Assembly: GCF_001648155.1 (NCBI RefSeq)
Contig: NZ_CP015199.1
Location: forward strand, 2,738,501-2,802,500
Direction: 5' to 3'
DNA length: 64,000 bases
DNA from: Chryseobacterium glaciei
Lineage (GTDB): Bacteria; Bacteroidota; Bacteroidia; Flavobacteriales; Weeksellaceae
Shown: piece by piece, positions 62,712-64,000 of the stretch
Layout: each line of letters begins with the position of its first letter
Position numbering within the stretch: position 1 is the first letter of the stretch
The notes under the pieces: model-generated
What the model was told of the DNA's origin: nothing
Database searches by the model: none
Seen by the model: only the letters and a program-made list of their open reading frames with translations
Made by a program: the position numbers and the translations under genes

Positions 62712-63749
62712 TTATATTTTTAAACTTTTCATCGTCTGGTCAAAACCATATTGCCATTGAATTTCCATATCTTTTACAAATTGTTGATGACTTTTTGGCA
62801 AAGAAAGTTCAATCTCAAGTTTTTTCCAATTGATGCTTTTTTTGATATAATGTCCTTCCAATTTTTGCTTGATGTCATTGGTGTCAATTTCAAAATCTGG
62901 TGACTGTTTTTCAATTTCTTCCAGCCTTTTATTTCCGCTATATCCTAAAACGGCACGAACAAAAGCCTCTTCAACAGGAGTATAAGATTGTTTTTTTTCA
63001 ATAATAACTTCTTCTGCAAGATGCTTTGCCAATTCAATGGGAATGAGGTCAATAGCACCGCCAGCAAAATATTTTCCCTGAAATGAAGCGGGAGCAACAT
63101 AAAACATATCAGAAACAGAAATTCTTGTGCTTGTCAACAAAGAAACATTAGTTCTTATTTTGGGAACTTCTTCGACGGCACTGTGTTTTATATTTTCAGA
63201 ATTAATGATGAGCTGTTGCGGAATTATTTTCTTTGCTGTTTCAGTATCTGTGAAAATTGTTTTTTGATATAATTTTCGGTTATTTCGTTTTTGTCCAATT
63301 TCTATTGAATCAAAATTGAGTTGTGAACCGATAATTAAAGTCGGAATTTCTTGAGAAAATTGTGCGTTTTTTAATGAAGGAAAATCTTCGGATAAATCCT
63401 GATTCATTTCAACCAGATATCGATTAAAGACATCTTCAATATAAGGAGCGTTCTTTTTATCGAATATTTTTTTTAAAGAGAAAAGTCCGATTTCAGAGAG
63501 CTTTTTTTGTTTTGTTAGTGTTGTTTTGGATACAAACTGAAAATATTCTTCGGATTGTAAATATTCTTTTCTTGAAAGATTGTCGGGGAAAGCATTGATG
63601 ATAGTTGCTGCAAAAGCTCCACCACATGAAGCGATAAGAACATCGGGTTTCATTTCTAGTTTTTCCAATGCTGCAAACATTCCGAGGTAGATCATTAATC
63701 TTGTTCCACCTCCTGAAAAAATCAAAGCTCTTTTAAATTTTTCGTTCAT
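62712..63749 (-). CDS. Patatin-like protein with altered catalytic motifs
   Basis: A 345-residue soluble protein with the patatin oxyanion motif FSGGGTRLMIYLGM (residues 11-24). The nucleophile elbow reads IASCGGAFAA (Ser41), lacking the usual Gly before Ser, and the Asp motif reads FAGGAIDLIP, with Ala229 where the catalytic Asp-Gly-Gly would have Asp. It may be a weak or inactive phospholipase, or use another Asp (Asp234). It starts the patatin-SDR-PAP2-hydrolase series three bases after the CdsA-type gene, so a role in the same lipid pathway is likely. Confidence 0.8.
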   Translation of the reverse strand: MNEKFKRALIFSGGGTRLMIYLGMFAALEKLEMKPDVLIASCGGAFAATIINAFPDNLSRKEYLQSEEYFQFVSKTTLTKQKKLSEIGLFSLKKIFDKKNAPYIEDVFNRYLVEMNQDLSEDFPSLKNAQFSQEIPTLIIGSQLNFDSIEIGQKRNNRKLYQKTIFTDTETAKKIIPQQLIINSENIKHSAVEEVPKIRTNVSLLTSTRISVSDMFYVAPASFQGKYFAGGAIDLIPIELAKHLAEEVIIEKKQSYTPVEEAFVRAVLGYSGNKRLEEIEKQSPDFEIDTNDIKQKLEGHYIKKSINWKKLEIELSLPKSHQQFVKDMEIQWQYGFDQTMKSLKI

Positions 63750-63752
63750 TTT

Positions 63753-64000
63753 TTACATCTTTAAAAGAAATGGAAGTATCCAGAAAAAAATTGGAGCATT
63801 AAAAATCAGGCTGTCCATTCTATCTAATAAACCACCATGTCCGGGAAGTAAATTTCCGGTGTCTTTTACGTCTGTTTTCCTTTTTAAATAAGACATGAAA
63901 ATATCTCCACAAAATCCTGAAGTTCCCAAGATGAAGCCTAAGATCGTATTGGTAAGAATAGTGGAATTCAATAAAAAGAATCCTAAAATATTACTTAATA
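63753..64000 (-). CDS. CdsA-type phosphatidate cytidylyltransferase, C-terminal part (cut by window end)
   Basis: The last 82 codons of a cytidylyltransferase; its 5' end lies beyond 64000. The frame is open to the window edge. The CdsA signature is seen as SGFCGDIFMSYLKRKTDVKD, GNLLPGHGGLLDRMDSLIFN and a final membrane helix. The enzyme would make CDP-diacylglycerol or a related CDP-lipid. It is three bases from the patatin gene and heads the visible part of the ynb-like operon. Confidence 0.88.
   Translation of the reverse strand, partial: LSNILGFFLLNSTILTNTILGFILGTSGFCGDIFMSYLKRKTDVKDTGNLLPGHGGLLDRMDSLIFNAPIFFWILPFLLKM

Overview
The window looks like a chromosomal segment of a flavobacterium of the Weeksellaceae, most likely Chryseobacterium or a close relative. 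The reasons are the AT-rich DNA, the Bacteroidota -7 promoter word TAnnTTTG in front of many genes, A-rich leaders instead of Shine-Dalgarno sequences, three secreted proteins with type IX secretion (T9SS) sorting tails, a DUF3467 gene directly after rpoC, and many SusC-free single outer-membrane barrels. Genus is an inference; no rRNA or tRNA gene was seen.

Layout. 1-1.9 kb: the 3' end of rpoC, then a DUF3467 gene. 2-5.9 kb: a Crp/Fnr regulator followed by a five-gene cluster (outer-membrane barrel, mono-haem cytochrome lipoprotein, YceI, ankyrin protein, DOMON-T9SS protein) with a Crp-type palindrome placed at its promoter. 6-13.3 kb: an NPP-type phosphodiesterase, an HxlR/NmrA divergent pair, an AraC/cupin/alcohol dehydrogenase group and a carboxylesterase flanked by two copies of a repeat; a hairpin-rich intergenic region lies at 7.4-7.7 kb. 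13.3-22 kb: housekeeping genes (alpha-amylase, dinB, GNAT, thioredoxin-like lipoprotein, purine nucleoside phosphorylase, lpxK, truA, ABC exporter). 22-34 kb: a patatin-barrel fusion, a porin-transporter pair next to a two-component system, outer-membrane and T9SS proteins, and ribB under an FMN riboswitch.

34-39 kb is an accessory-looking block of small cytoplasmic proteins: DUF1801, SUKH-like, DUF4272, GNAT, a rifampin ADP-ribosyltransferase (Arr), an unknown protein, and a 392-residue protein with an OLD-like TOPRIM domain. 39-50 kb: groESL, an M1 peptidase, an HxlR/MFS pair, HupE/UreJ, a large T9SS subtilase and a DUF6702 protein. 50-52.6 kb: a tandem duplication of a secreted protein, with a short stub of similar N-terminal design upstream. 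52.7-58.6 kb: ACP phosphodiesterase, radA, a GT4 gene facing a GT2-radical SAM pair, and a second YceI gene.

58.8-64 kb: a minus-strand lipid operon made of a CdsA-type cytidylyltransferase (cut by the window end), a patatin with altered catalytic motifs, an SDR, a PAP2/dual-specificity phosphatase, and an alpha/beta-hydrolase-methyltransferase fusion. The last two fusions and the CdsA paralogue match what is known of E. coli ynbB, ynbC and ynbD.

The best candidates for something undescribed are the Crp-linked haem/redox surface cluster, the solitary TOPRIM protein with its immunity-like neighbours, the GT2-radical SAM pair, and the expanded ynb-like lipid operon.
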